64,000 bases of DNA. Origin: Streptomyces odontomachi (GTDB taxonomy: Bacteria; Actinomycetota; Actinomycetes; Streptomycetales; Streptomycetaceae). The stretch's first letter is position 1. Every line of letters begins with the position of its first letter. The notes beneath the pieces were generated by a model. The model was given only the letters and a program-made list of their open reading frames with translations, made no database searches and was not told the DNA's origin. The position numbers and the translations under genes were made by a program. This document shows positions 42,391-50,921 of this stretch, one piece after another. The stretch spans positions 1 through 64,000 of the forward strand of contig NZ_JAMJWG010000025.1 in assembly GCF_024435355.1 (NCBI RefSeq), given 5' to 3'.

Positions 42391-43888
42391 GGCCCGTCGC
42401 CCGGGTCGCGAGCCCGCCGCGCCCCGGAGCCGCCCCCCGGCGCGCCGCCGGGCGCGCGTGGTCGTGCCCGGCCGGCGGCGGGTCGACGGGGTCGGTGCCC
42501 ACATAGGTGAACGCGTACGAGGCGAGCGCCACCGCGGCACACACGGTGAACACCACCACCAGCTGCTCCGGGCGGGTGCCGAGCAGCGCCACGCACGCGG
42601 ATCCGAGCGCCATCGCGCAGAACCGGATCAGGTTGAAGACGCCGAGGCCGGCACCGGTGCGGCCGGCGGTCGAGCGGGACGCACCGGTCGCGGCCGGGGT
42701 CTGCACGAAGGCGATCCCCACACCGGTCAACAGCAGCGCGCCGACGAGTGGCGGCAGACCTCCCCGCACTCCGGTCATGGCCGCCAGCAGGCCCGTTCCG
42801 CTGAGCAGCGCCAGCAGCCCGCAGCGCATCACCGTCCGGCCGCCGAACCGCTCCGTCGTCCGCCCTGCGACGGGCGCCAGTACGGCCATGGTGAGCGGCA
42901 GCGCCAGCATGGCGAGCCCGGTGCCGCCGGTGGACATCCCGTGGGTGCGCACCAGGTACACCGGCACCGCCAGCAGCGTGGCCCCCAGCACGAACATCTG
43001 CGCGAACACCCCGAACGACGAGCGCACATAGCGGACCTCGACCAGCTGCCGCGGGTGCAGGAACGCATCGGCCCTGCCGCGCTCGACCGCCACGAACGCC
43101 ACAAGACCTGCCACGCCGAGCGCCGCCCCGACCCACACGGCGGGCGAGCCGACGCCGAGCGTGGGCACCGCGGAGGTCGCCGCCATCAGCAACGCGGCCC
43201 CGACGGTGAGCAGCAGCGCGCCACGCCAGTCGAGGCGGGGCAGGCCCCTCGCCGGGTCCACCGCCTGCCCCGGCGTCCGCCCCGTCGTCCGGTCCGTCGC
43301 GCCATCCGTCGCACGGCCGCTCGTCCGGTCCGCGGGCAGCAGCCGGCTGCCGGCCAGCACCAGCAGGCTGAGCGGCACGATCTGCCAGAACACCGCACGC
43401 CAGCCGAGGGCGGCGGCGAGCAACCCGCCCGTGGTGGGCCCGAGCGCCTGCCCGGCGCCGTTGGCCGCCGCCCACAACGACATCGCCCGGCCGCGCCGCT
43501 GCGGGCCCAGCACCTGGACCACCAGCACCATCACGACGGGTGTCACGGGCGCCGCCGCGAGCCCCTGGAGCATCCGGAACGCGACCAGCTGCCCGAGGCC
43601 GTGCGCGGTGGCCGCCCCCACCGAGCCGACGATCATGCACACCATCGCCCCGCACAGCACCCGGCGCCGGCCCAGCCGGTCGCCGATCCAGCCGGACAGC
43701 GGCATGAGGGCCGCCAGGGTCACCGTGAAGGCGGTGGCGACCAGCACGCCACGGCTGAGCGGGGCGCCCAGCTCGCCGAGGATCGCGGTCATGGGCACGT
43801 TGACCACGGTGTTGGCCATCGTGGTGGTGACGGTGGCGGTGAGCAGCGGCAACAGGGCCCAGCCGGCGCTGCGGGCGGCGCCGCTCAC
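42341..43888 (-). CDS. MFS transporter (DHA2-like, ~14 helices)
   Basis: A 515-residue membrane protein. Motif A appears as LSGWIGDRLGRRRVLCG and motif C-like glycine/proline patterns follow; the helix count and a hydrophilic loop near residues 185-215 fit the drug:proton antiporter-2 family. GTG 43888 overlaps the stop of the RidA gene (GTGA). It may export a toxic intermediate or move the substrate of the surrounding catabolic genes. The last 50 bp overlap the end of pucR on the other strand. Confidence 0.85.
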   Translation of the reverse strand: MSGAARSAGWALLPLLTATVTTTMANTVVNVPMTAILGELGAPLSRGVLVATAFTVTLAALMPLSGWIGDRLGRRRVLCGAMVCMIVGSVGAATAHGLGQLVAFRMLQGLAAAPVTPVVMVLVVQVLGPQRRGRAMSLWAAANGAGQALGPTTGGLLAAALGWRAVFWQIVPLSLLVLAGSRLLPADRTSGRATDGATDRTTGRTPGQAVDPARGLPRLDWRGALLLTVGAALLMAATSAVPTLGVGSPAVWVGAALGVAGLVAFVAVERGRADAFLHPRQLVEVRYVRSSFGVFAQMFVLGATLLAVPVYLVRTHGMSTGGTGLAMLALPLTMAVLAPVAGRTTERFGGRTVMRCGLLALLSGTGLLAAMTGVRGGLPPLVGALLLTGVGIAFVQTPAATGASRSTAGRTGAGLGVFNLIRFCAMALGSACVALLGTRPEQLVVVFTVCAAVALASYAFTYVGTDPVDPPPAGHDHARPAARRGAAPGRGGLATRATGLRPAGSVPSGAPGGSR

Positions 43889-44454
43889 GGCTCGGCCCGC
43901 ACGGCGGCGGTGAGTTCGACCTCGACGGGCGCGTTCTGCGGCAGGGTGCGCACCCCGATCGCGGAACGCACCGGCAGCGGGACGCCAGGGGCACGCGGAT
44001 CCGGGTCCGGCGGTCCGGCGCCGTCCCCCGTCACCAGGTCGCCGTAGGCCGCCACCAGCCCCTGCGACGCCCCGTCGGCCACGGCGGACAGGTCGTGGAA
44101 GTCGTCGGTGCACGCCACGTACACCGTCATACGCAGGAAACGGCGCAGCCGGCCCGGGTCGCCGAGGGCGGCGACGAGAGCCGCGACGGCGTTGCGGGCG
44201 GCGAGGCCGGCGGCCTCCCGTGCGGCCGGCAGATCGAGCTCGGCGCCGACCCGGCCGCGTGCCACCAGCGTGCCGTCGACGCGTGGCGTCATGCCCGCGG
44301 TGAAGGCCAGCGGGCCGTCGACGACGGCGGCGGTGTAGGCGCCCTGGGGCCGCGGCGCGGCACGTCCCGCCGCCGGACCGCCCCGCCCCGTCGCCGCGCC
44401 ACCGGGCCCGACTTCCCCGTCCGTGCTCCCCCGCATATCCGTACTCGACTCCAT
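43885..44454 (-). CDS. RidA/YjgF-family protein with an N-terminal extension
   Basis: A 189-residue protein. Residues ~40-189 are a RidA fold (QGAYTAAVVDGPLAFTAGMTP, LTAAVRAEP at the end). RidA proteins hydrolyse reactive enamine/imine intermediates. The first ~38 residues are Gly/Ala-rich. A conserved terminal Arg is present in IGVRTLPQNAPVEVE. ATG 44454 has GATACT six bases upstream and no ribosome binding site, so the transcript may be leaderless. It is co-transcribed with the MFS gene and, by context, may clear imines formed in amine oxidation. Confidence 0.82.
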   Translation of the reverse strand: MESSTDMRGSTDGEVGPGGAATGRGGPAAGRAAPRPQGAYTAAVVDGPLAFTAGMTPRVDGTLVARGRVGAELDLPAAREAAGLAARNAVAALVAALGDPGRLRRFLRMTVYVACTDDFHDLSAVADGASQGLVAAYGDLVTGDGAGPPDPDPRAPGVPLPVRSAIGVRTLPQNAPVEVELTAAVRAEP

Positions 44455-44490
44455 GCGTCCAGTATCCAGGTCGAGTTCAGCCGTGAACCA

Positions 44491-44653
44491 TGTGCACGAT
44501 GACCTGAAAGGACGCGGATGCATGGGCGTCCCGCACAATTCACAGGCGCCGCAACTCCGCAGCGTGTGCGCGGAAATGGGAGGGAAATGCGACGGAAACC
44601 CGGGGAATCACGAGGGCGCACTCTGCACAATTAGACTCCCGCACAATGTGCAC
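44491..44653. promoter_or_regulatory. Cluster of GCACAAT/TGTGCAC motifs in a divergent intergenic region
   Basis: TGTGCAC occurs at 44491-44497 and 44647-44653, and GCACAAT at 44533-44539, 44625-44631 and 44641-44647; the last two overlap as GCACAATGTGCAC. The 300-base gap separates the RidA/MFS operon from the permease gene, so the cluster can serve both. No other structure was seen in the gap. Confidence 0.6.
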
Positions 44654-44754
44654 TGTTCCTCTGTGGCGTGGCAGCGCGGCTCGTCAGCATGCCGGACAAT
44701 CAACTTGACGTCGGCCCCTGGGGCCACCCCGGGGGCCGGGTAGGGAGTGCGGAC

Positions 44755-46434
44755 GTGGAACTCACTGCTGCGCACTGGACGTACCTGGCAGGTGTGGTTG
44801 TCATCATCGGCGTGATGGTCGGACGGAAGAACGTCGTCGTCCCGGCCGTGCTCGCCACCTTCGTCACCGCCTGGGTCTACAGCGGAAGCCTGATCAAGGG
44901 CTTGACCGCCATCTTCTCGGCCAGCCTCACCGCCGCCTCACAACTCTTCAGCATCTTCCTCATCATCGCCCTCATCACGGCGCTGCTCGGTGCGCTGCGC
45001 GCGCTCGGCGCCGAGCACCGGATGGTCCGGCCGTTCCGGGGGCTGATGCGCAACGGCACCAGCGCCTTCTTCACCATCGCCGTGGTCACCTACTGCATCA
45101 GCGCGTTCTTCTGGCCGACGCCCGCCGTTCCGCTGATCGGCGCGATCCTGCTGCCCGCGGCGATCCGCGCCGGGCTGCCCCCGCTCAGCTCCGCCGCCGT
45201 GATCGCCATCGCCGGCCAGGGCATGGCGCTCTCCAGCGACTACGTGATCCAGGTCGCGCCGGGGCTCTCCGCCAAGGCCGCCGGGACCAGCACGGCAGCG
45301 GTCGCCGACCGGGCCATGGTGCTCTCGTTGATCACCGGCATCGTCGCGCTGGGCCTGGTGTACCTCAAGGGCCGCCGCACGTTCGTACCCCTCAGCGACG
45401 ACAACGAGGAGCGCTGGCTCGCGTCGAGCGTCGCCGTGGAGGGCGCTGACGAGGTGGCGATGGCCGGCTCAGGCGGGTCCCGCCGGATCATCAGGTCCAC
45501 CGCACGCAAGGCCGCCGCCGGCGAGGCGGCGGCCACCGGTACGACGTCCGGTACGCCAGCCGGCACGGCAGCCGCGGCGTCCGCCGGAGACGGCGCACCG
45601 CCGACCGCCACCCTGCTCGGCCCGCCGCCGGGCGGCGCGGACGACGAGCAGCAGGAGGCCGGGGCGGCGGCGGGCCGGGCGTCCGGCGGGGTGTCCGGCG
45701 GCACGGCGGTGCCACGCGCCGGAGGCGAGCCGGTGCGCCGCTCCCAGGCGTTCGCGCTGCTCGTACCGGTCGCGTTCGCCGGCATCGTCGTCTACATGCT
45801 GCTGGGCAAGTTCACCGACGCGGTGCCCGAGGTGCCGAGCGACGACACGGCGGGACTGGTGGGCGGCGTCGCCATGCTGCTGCTGTTCGCCGCCGCCCTG
45901 AGCCGGGACGGCGCGCACGGCCTCACCACCGCGGCGGAGCACGTCGTGGACGGGCTGGTGTTCGCGTTCAAGGCCATGGGTGTCGTGGTGCCGATCGCCG
46001 GCTTCTTCTTCCTCGGCAACCCGGACTTCGTGCGGACCATCGCCGGATCCCACGGCACTCCGCCGGCGTTCCTGTTCGACCTGGTGACCAAGGTCGAGCA
46101 CGTCATCCCGGACAACGGCTTCTTCATGGCGTTCGCCATCCTGCTCATCGGCATGGTCACCGGCCTGGAGGGCTCCGGCTTCGCCGGGCTGCCGCTGACC
46201 GGCTCGCTCGCCGGTGCGCTGGGTCCCGGCGCGCACGTCGACCCGGCGACGCTCGCCGCGGTCGGGCAGATGGGCACCATCTGGTCCGGCGGGGGCGTGC
46301 TCATCGCCTGGTCCTCGCTGCTCGCCGTGGCGGGTGTCGCCCGGGTCCCGGTGCAGGAGGTGGTGCGGTTCTGCTTCCTGCCCGTGCTGGCGGGCCTGGC
46401 CGCCTCGGCCGCGCTGTCCACCCTGCTGTTCTGA
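44755..46434 (+). CDS. Polytopic membrane permease (ion-transporter/GntP-like)
   Basis: A 559-residue integral membrane protein with two hydrophobic halves of about five or six helices, separated by a ~125-residue Ala/Gly/Pro-rich cytoplasmic insert (about residues 222-345). Helix patterns such as FSIFLIIALITALLGALRAL and FWPTPAVPLIGAILLPAAIRAG resemble organic-anion or sodium/proton symporters of the ion-transporter superfamily. GTG 44755 has GGGAG seven bases upstream. The motif cluster in front ties it to the PucR regulon. Probably the importer of the catabolic region. Family assignment is tentative. Confidence 0.65.
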   Translation: MELTAAHWTYLAGVVVIIGVMVGRKNVVVPAVLATFVTAWVYSGSLIKGLTAIFSASLTAASQLFSIFLIIALITALLGALRALGAEHRMVRPFRGLMRNGTSAFFTIAVVTYCISAFFWPTPAVPLIGAILLPAAIRAGLPPLSSAAVIAIAGQGMALSSDYVIQVAPGLSAKAAGTSTAAVADRAMVLSLITGIVALGLVYLKGRRTFVPLSDDNEERWLASSVAVEGADEVAMAGSGGSRRIIRSTARKAAAGEAAATGTTSGTPAGTAAAASAGDGAPPTATLLGPPPGGADDEQQEAGAAAGRASGGVSGGTAVPRAGGEPVRRSQAFALLVPVAFAGIVVYMLLGKFTDAVPEVPSDDTAGLVGGVAMLLLFAAALSRDGAHGLTTAAEHVVDGLVFAFKAMGVVVPIAGFFFLGNPDFVRTIAGSHGTPPAFLFDLVTKVEHVIPDNGFFMAFAILLIGMVTGLEGSGFAGLPLTGSLAGALGPGAHVDPATLAAVGQMGTIWSGGGVLIAWSSLLAVAGVARVPVQEVVRFCFLPVLAGLAASAALSTLLF

Positions 46435-46477
46435 GCACGCCCGTCCCGCACGGCGCCGGCACGGCACCCGCACGGCA

Positions 46478-46512
46478 CTGTGCACAGAGATGTCCCGGCA
46501 CGCTGTGCACAA
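46478..46512. promoter_or_regulatory. Paired TGTGCACA palindromes before the HDO operon
   Basis: CTGTGCACAG (46478-46487) and TGTGCACA (46504-46511) are perfect palindromes 24 bases apart, in the gap between the permease and HDO genes. They match the motifs at 44491-44653. Confidence 0.6.
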
Positions 46513-46592
46513 CCGCCATCCAATCAATCGGCGCCGCGACCTACTTTTGAACCACAGCACCGGGAATTCACGTCATGGAAGGACGGCCGGAG

Positions 46593-47312
46593 ATGGCAGA
46601 GCTCCTGTCACGGGAAGAATTCCGTACCGCTCTGGAGGAGGCCATAAAAGGCCGCGAGGCCAAGAACGCCTCGTTCAGCCTGGCATGGGCGGAAGGTCGG
46701 CTCAAGCGCGAGCACTTCGCCCGCTGGGCGGAGAACCACTACCACTACGTCGGCCCGTTCGCCGACTATCTCGGCTATATCTACGGGAACACGCCGGACG
46801 AATTCACCGGCGCCAAGGACTTCACGCTCCAGAACATGTACGAGGAGGAGCTGGCCGACATCCGGCACACCGACCTCCTCATCCGGTTCGCGGAGGCCTG
46901 CGGCACCACCCGGGAGCGGATCGAGGACCCCTCGAACATGAACGCGGTCACCCGCGGCCTCCAGTCCTGGTGCTACGCCGTCGCCATGCGGGAGCACTTC
47001 GTGGTGGCGACCGCCGCCCTGGTCGTCGGCCTCGAGTCGCAGGTGCCCAGCATCTACAAGAAGCAGATCGTCCCGCTGCGGGAGACCTACGGGTTCAGCG
47101 AGGACGAGATCGAGTTCTTCGAGCTGCACATCACCTCGGACGTGGTGCACGGCGAGCGCGGCTACCAGATCGTGCTCGACCACGCCGACACCCCGCAGCT
47201 CCAGCAGCGTTGCCTCCAGTTCGTCCGCTGGGGCGCGGAGATGCGCTTCGCCTACACGCAGGCGCTCTACGACCACTACGTACGCCCCGACCTGGAGACG
47301 CTCGCCGCCTAG
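46593..47312 (+). CDS. Heme-oxygenase-like diiron oxidase/oxygenase (HDO; CADD/PqqC/TenA fold)
   Basis: A 239-residue all-helical soluble protein. Candidate metal ligands follow the diiron HDO pattern: Glu85-x6-His92, Glu148, and His179-x3-Asp183-x2-His186, the spacing seen in CADD. This points to an O2-activating dinuclear enzyme instead of a thiaminase. HDO enzymes catalyse N-oxygenation, C-C cleavage or decarboxylative chemistry. Genes for two Rieske proteins and a flavin reductase follow at once and could supply electrons. GGAAGG lies before ATG 46593; the ATG at 46575 is an alternative. The upstream palindromes suggest control by the PucR-type regulator. Substrate unknown. Confidence 0.8.
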   Translation: MAELLSREEFRTALEEAIKGREAKNASFSLAWAEGRLKREHFARWAENHYHYVGPFADYLGYIYGNTPDEFTGAKDFTLQNMYEEELADIRHTDLLIRFAEACGTTRERIEDPSNMNAVTRGLQSWCYAVAMREHFVVATAALVVGLESQVPSIYKKQIVPLRETYGFSEDEIEFFELHITSDVVHGERGYQIVLDHADTPQLQQRCLQFVRWGAEMRFAYTQALYDHYVRPDLETLAA

Positions 47313-47316
47313 GGCC

Positions 47317-47349
47317 TCGTCGACGGGTCCCTGAACGGCCCGTCGACGA
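47317..47349. terminator. Hairpin between the HDO and Rieske genes
   Basis: TCGTCGACGGG (47317-47327) is the exact reverse complement of 47339-47349 with an 11-base loop, starting five bases after the HDO stop. It may be a partial terminator or processing site that sets different mRNA levels within the operon. Confidence 0.55.
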
Positions 47350-47487
47350 CAGCCCTGGAACGGTGCGTGCACGGCGGCGGACCGGCCGGTCGCGGGTGTC
47401 CCGGCCGGTCCGCCGCCGTCCCGTCACCGGGCGACCCAGCCCCGAACGAGCCGGCGCCGCAGCCGGTGCGAAGGACCGGAGGAGTAC

Positions 47488-47910
47488 ATGTCCGACTGGG
47501 TGCACGTGGCCGATCTCGCGGACCTGGCCCGGCGCAAGAAGAAACTGGTGACCGCGGGCGCCACGAGCATCGCGCTGTTCCTGGACGACGGCGAGGTGTT
47601 CGCCTTCCAGGACTCCTGCGTCCACAAGGGCCGGCCGCTGTCCCGCGGCACGCTGCTGAACGGCCGGGTGATCTGCCCCGGCCACCAGTGGGCCTTCGAC
47701 CTGCGCACCGGGCAGGCCGACGACCGCCCGGAGTGCCAGCCGGGGTTCCCGGTGCGCGTCGCGGACGGCCGGATCTGGGTACGGACCGAGCCCGCCGCCC
47801 CGGCCGCCACCGCGGCCGCGCAGCCCGTGCCGTCAAGGGCTCCCCAGACCGCCGTCCAACCCGTCCAACACGTCCAACACGTTCAGCCCGTTCAGCCCGT
47901 TCAGGAGTGA
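47488..47910 (+). CDS. Rieske [2Fe-2S] protein with a VQ-rich tail
   Basis: A 140-residue small Rieske ferredoxin. Ligands are Cys44-x-His46 and Cys63-x2-His66 (CVHKGRP and CPGHQW). The fold ends near residue 103; the last ~35 residues are a Pro/Ala/Val/Gln linker with repeated VQPVQ and VQHVQ. GGAGGAG precedes the ATG. It is followed by the flavin reductase gene after two bases, so it is the natural electron carrier between that reductase and an oxygenase, by context the HDO protein. Confidence 0.9.
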   Translation: MSDWVHVADLADLARRKKKLVTAGATSIALFLDDGEVFAFQDSCVHKGRPLSRGTLLNGRVICPGHQWAFDLRTGQADDRPECQPGFPVRVADGRIWVRTEPAAPAATAAAQPVPSRAPQTAVQPVQHVQHVQPVQPVQE

Positions 47911-47912
47911 CC

Positions 47913-49187
47913 ATGCAGGACATCCCCCAGACCGTGGTCGCCGTCGGCGCGGGCCAGACCGCGGCCGTCGCGGCCCGTACCTTGCGCCGCCGGGGCTTCG
48001 ACGGGCGCATCGTCCTCGTCGGCGACGAGCCCCACGCGCCCTACCAGCGGCCCCCGCTCAGCAAGGAGTTGCTGGCCGGCGAGCAGCAGCCTGCGGACGT
48101 CTGCGTGCTCAGCGAGCAATGGTGCGCCGACCACGGCGTCGAGCTCCGTCTGGGCGCCGCGGCCCACCGTATCGACACCTCGGAAGGCGCACTGGAACTC
48201 GCCGACGGTACCCGTGTCCCGGGCGACCGCTTCCTGCTCGCGACCGGTGCGCGGGCCCGCCGGCTCCCCGGCGTGGACGGCGAGCGGGTCGTCCACCTGC
48301 GGGGCCTGGACGACGCGCTGCGGCTGCGCGCGCTGCTGCGCCCCGGTGGCCGGGTGGTGATCGTGGGCGCCGGCTTCGTCGGGTCCGAGGTGGCGTCCAC
48401 CGCGCTCGCCGCCGGGGTGCACCCGGTCGTCCTGGAGCAGGCCGAGGTGCCGCTCGGGCAGGTGCTGGGCAGCGAGATGGGCGGCTTCTGCGCCCGCCTG
48501 CACCGTGCGAGCGGTGTCGAGCTGCACACCGGGCAGACCGTCAGCGCGGTGCACGAGAGCGCGGACGGCGTGGTCGTCACCACCGAAGCCGGGCTGCGCG
48601 TCGAGGGCGACGCCGTGGTGGTCGCGGTCGGCGCCGTGCCGAACACCGACGTCGCCCGGCGGTCGGGGCTCGCCGTGTCCGACGGCGTCCTGGTCGACGA
48701 GGGCTGCCGCACCAGCCACCCCGCGGTCTACGCGGCCGGCGACGTGGCCAACCAGCACCATCCCCGGCACGATCGCAGGATCCGCGTCGAGCACTTCGAC
48801 AACGCCACCAAGCAGGGCATGGTCGTCGCGAAGAACATCCTGGGCCGGAGCGCCGTCCACGACGAGCCGCACTGGTTCTGGTCCGACCAGTTCGGCCTCA
48901 ACCTCCAGCACTGCGGCCACGCGGCCCGCTGGGACCGGCTCGTGGTGCGCGGTTCCCTCGACGAGCGCGACTTCATCGCCTTCTACCTGGACGGTGACGT
49001 CCTCACCGCGGCCTTCGCGGTCGAACGCGGCGGCGACGTCTTCGCCGTCAAGGAGCTGCTCGCCCGGGGCGCGGCGCCCGATCCACGGCTGCTCGCCGAC
49101 GAGGACGTGGAGCTGGCGGAACTCCTCGACGAGACCGGCGCAGACGCCGACGCCGACGCGGGCGCCGTGCCGGTGGGAGGCAACTGA
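47913..49187 (+). CDS. FAD-dependent ferredoxin reductase
   Basis: A 424-residue flavoprotein of the BphA4/rhodocoxin reductase type: FAD-binding AVGAGQTAAVAARTLR, YQRPPLSKE, NAD-binding VVIVGAGFVGSEVA, and CRTSHPAVYAAGDVA near the FAD ribityl site. The last ~100 residues form the reductase C-terminal domain plus an acidic tail. It passes electrons from NADH to Rieske or [2Fe-2S] proteins, here encoded on both sides. GGAG precedes ATG 47913. The set resembles a multicomponent oxygenase electron chain lacking a classical ring-hydroxylating oxygenase. Confidence 0.92.
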   Translation: MQDIPQTVVAVGAGQTAAVAARTLRRRGFDGRIVLVGDEPHAPYQRPPLSKELLAGEQQPADVCVLSEQWCADHGVELRLGAAAHRIDTSEGALELADGTRVPGDRFLLATGARARRLPGVDGERVVHLRGLDDALRLRALLRPGGRVVIVGAGFVGSEVASTALAAGVHPVVLEQAEVPLGQVLGSEMGGFCARLHRASGVELHTGQTVSAVHESADGVVVTTEAGLRVEGDAVVVAVGAVPNTDVARRSGLAVSDGVLVDEGCRTSHPAVYAAGDVANQHHPRHDRRIRVEHFDNATKQGMVVAKNILGRSAVHDEPHWFWSDQFGLNLQHCGHAARWDRLVVRGSLDERDFIAFYLDGDVLTAAFAVERGGDVFAVKELLARGAAPDPRLLADEDVELAELLDETGADADADAGAVPVGGN

Positions 49188-49189
49188 CC

Positions 49190-49513
49190 ATGGAGTTCCA
49201 CCGCCTGGCACGCTCAGGACAGGTCCCCGAGGGCGTCGTGCGGCGCTTCTTCCTGGACGACCTGGAGCTGGCCGTCTCACGCTTCGAGGGCGAGGTGCAC
49301 ATCAGCACCAACTACTGCAGCCACCTCGCCTGCCTGCTCTCCTCCGGCAAGGTCACCGAGGACGGCCTGCTCTGCTCCTGCCACGGCAGCGTCTTCGACT
49401 ACGCGACGGGTGAGCCGCTGTCGCCTCCGGCGGTGAAGCCGATCCGGGTGTACCCGGCGCGTGAGGTGGCCGGCGAGATCTTCGTGGGCTTCGAGGCCCC
49501 GGAAGCGCCGTAA
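49190..49513 (+). CDS. Second small Rieske [2Fe-2S] protein
   Basis: A 107-residue Rieske domain with Cys43-x-His45 and Cys62-x2-His65. It has no extra domain, so it is a ferredoxin-like carrier and not an oxygenase subunit. ATG 49190 is preceded by GGGAGG inside the end of the reductase gene, giving tight coupling. Two different Rieske carriers around one reductase suggest either two acceptors or a two-step electron relay. Confidence 0.9.
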   Translation: MEFHRLARSGQVPEGVVRRFFLDDLELAVSRFEGEVHISTNYCSHLACLLSSGKVTEDGLLCSCHGSVFDYATGEPLSPPAVKPIRVYPAREVAGEIFVGFEAPEAP

Positions 49514-49535
49514 CGCGCCGGCGACGGCGCCCCAT

Positions 49536-49702
49536 AGGGGCGCGGGGAACTGCGCGAGCAACCGGCCACCGGCATGGGGGTACCTCCCGCTCGAGCGAAG
49601 TCGAGAGTGGGGGAGGTCCGGACACGACGGAATCAGCCCCTTTAGGCCGGTGGCGACCTGCAAGGTCGCGTCGTGGCCGGTCGCGCAGTTCCCCGCGCCC
49701 CT
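49536..49702. repeat. Long imperfect inverted repeat of the streptomycete intergenic family
   Basis: AGGGGCGCGGGGAACTGCGC starts the left arm (49536-49557, then 49562-49569) and pairs with 49673-49702, giving a 30-bp stem with one four-base bulge. The loop contains GGGGGTACCTCCC (49576-49588) and AGTGGGGGAG (49606-49615), also partly palindromic. It lies between convergent genes and probably serves as terminator; it is the same family as 38026-38560 and the in-frame copy at 9147-9208. Confidence 0.85.
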
Positions 49703-49724
49703 CATCAAGCGCCTTCGGCGCCCC

Positions 49725-50921
49725 TCAGGGGCGCGTCGCGTGCGCCGTAGCGCAGTCCTTCTCCGTGGTCCCCTGATACAGGCACACCCGCACATACGGC
49801 GCGGTAGCCGTCCCGGCAGCCGCCCGGAACGTCCCGCACTTGTCCGCGTACGCGCCATCCGCCCCGGTCAGCACGGCCGTCCCGCCCGACGTCGTCGAGA
49901 CATAACCGCGTACTCCCCAACCGTCCGCGAGGTCGTCGCAGACCCGCAGCGCCACGCTGCCGTCCGTGTAGCCGGTGACGTGGGCCGCGCCGGCACGCGA
50001 CGCGGTGCCCGCGAGCGCGACGCCCGCGGTGTCGACGGCGGTGGAGTGGACCGTCAGCTGGGTGACCACCGGCAGGTGGTCGGAGGCGCTGGTCTGGACG
50101 GTGTGGGCGCTGGTGACGTCGAACGCGGGCGTGGCGTACGTGTAGTCGATGCGGGCGTCGTCGCCGTCGCCGGGGTGGGTCTGGGAGTCCGGGCCGGTGT
50201 TGGCGTTCACCTGCGTCCAGGCGTCGAGCCAGCCGGCCGCGGCGAACCAGGGGCGGATCTCGTCGTCGGGCCGGACGTTGAAGTCGCCGGTGAGCAGCAT
50301 CGGGGTGGCCATCAGGTCGGCGGGCATCTTGTCGATGACGGCCTGCGCCTGCCGGTTGCGCCGCTCGGTCGCCTCCGTGCCGAGCCCCGGTGAGAGGTGG
50401 GTGGTGTAGATGCGCACGTCGGTGCCGCCCACGTTGATCCGGGCGCCGCCCAGGCTGCGGCGGACCGCGGTGGTGTCGGCGGGGTACTGCGGCAGCAGGT
50501 ACGTCAGCTTCTCCAGGATCGGGTACTTGCTGACGATCAGGTTGCCGGCCGAGCCGCCGTAGGCGTTGTCGTCACTGCGGGCGTAGTGGGCGTAGTAGCC
50601 GGGGAACGCGTCGAGCAGCAGCTGCCACTGGTTGTCCCCGCCGATGTTGCTGTTGTCGTGCAGTTCCTGGAGGGTGATGACGTCCGGGTTCTCCTGCTTG
50701 ATCACCGAGATGATGCGGTCGAAGTCGATGACGCCGTCCGTGCCCTGGCCGCCCTGGACGTTCCAGTCCAGGACCTTCAACGAGGTCGCCGTGACCGCGC
50801 CGGCGGGGGTGGCCAGCGGCGTGGCCACCAGTCCGAGCGCGGCCAGCGCGAGCACCGCCAGCAGGGCAGTGGCGCGGCTCAGCACCGCCGCCAGTCCGTT
50901 CGAGCCTCGTTCATCGGTCAC
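49725..50921 (-). CDS. Secreted endonuclease/exonuclease/phosphatase-fold protein
   Basis: A 398-residue precursor with a Sec signal peptide (hydrophobic core about residues 17-38, Ala-rich cleavage near PAGA). Residues ~47-290 are an EEP domain: LDWNVQGG, LQELHD, THLSPG, GDFNVRP and SDHLPV carry the metal and catalytic residues. The C-terminal ~100 residues with two or more Cys form an extra small beta domain. Possible activities are extracellular DNase or sphingomyelinase-like phosphodiesterase; the adjacent GH59-like gene makes sphingolipid use worth testing. The GTG at 50921 has GGGGAG six bases upstream. Confidence 0.85.
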   Translation of the reverse strand: MTDERGSNGLAAVLSRATALLAVLALAALGLVATPLATPAGAVTATSLKVLDWNVQGGQGTDGVIDFDRIISVIKQENPDVITLQELHDNSNIGGDNQWQLLLDAFPGYYAHYARSDDNAYGGSAGNLIVSKYPILEKLTYLLPQYPADTTAVRRSLGGARINVGGTDVRIYTTHLSPGLGTEATERRNRQAQAVIDKMPADLMATPMLLTGDFNVRPDDEIRPWFAAAGWLDAWTQVNANTGPDSQTHPGDGDDARIDYTYATPAFDVTSAHTVQTSASDHLPVVTQLTVHSTAVDTAGVALAGTASRAGAAHVTGYTDGSVALRVCDDLADGWGVRGYVSTTSGGTAVLTGADGAYADKCGTFRAAAGTATAPYVRVCLYQGTTEKDCATAHATRP

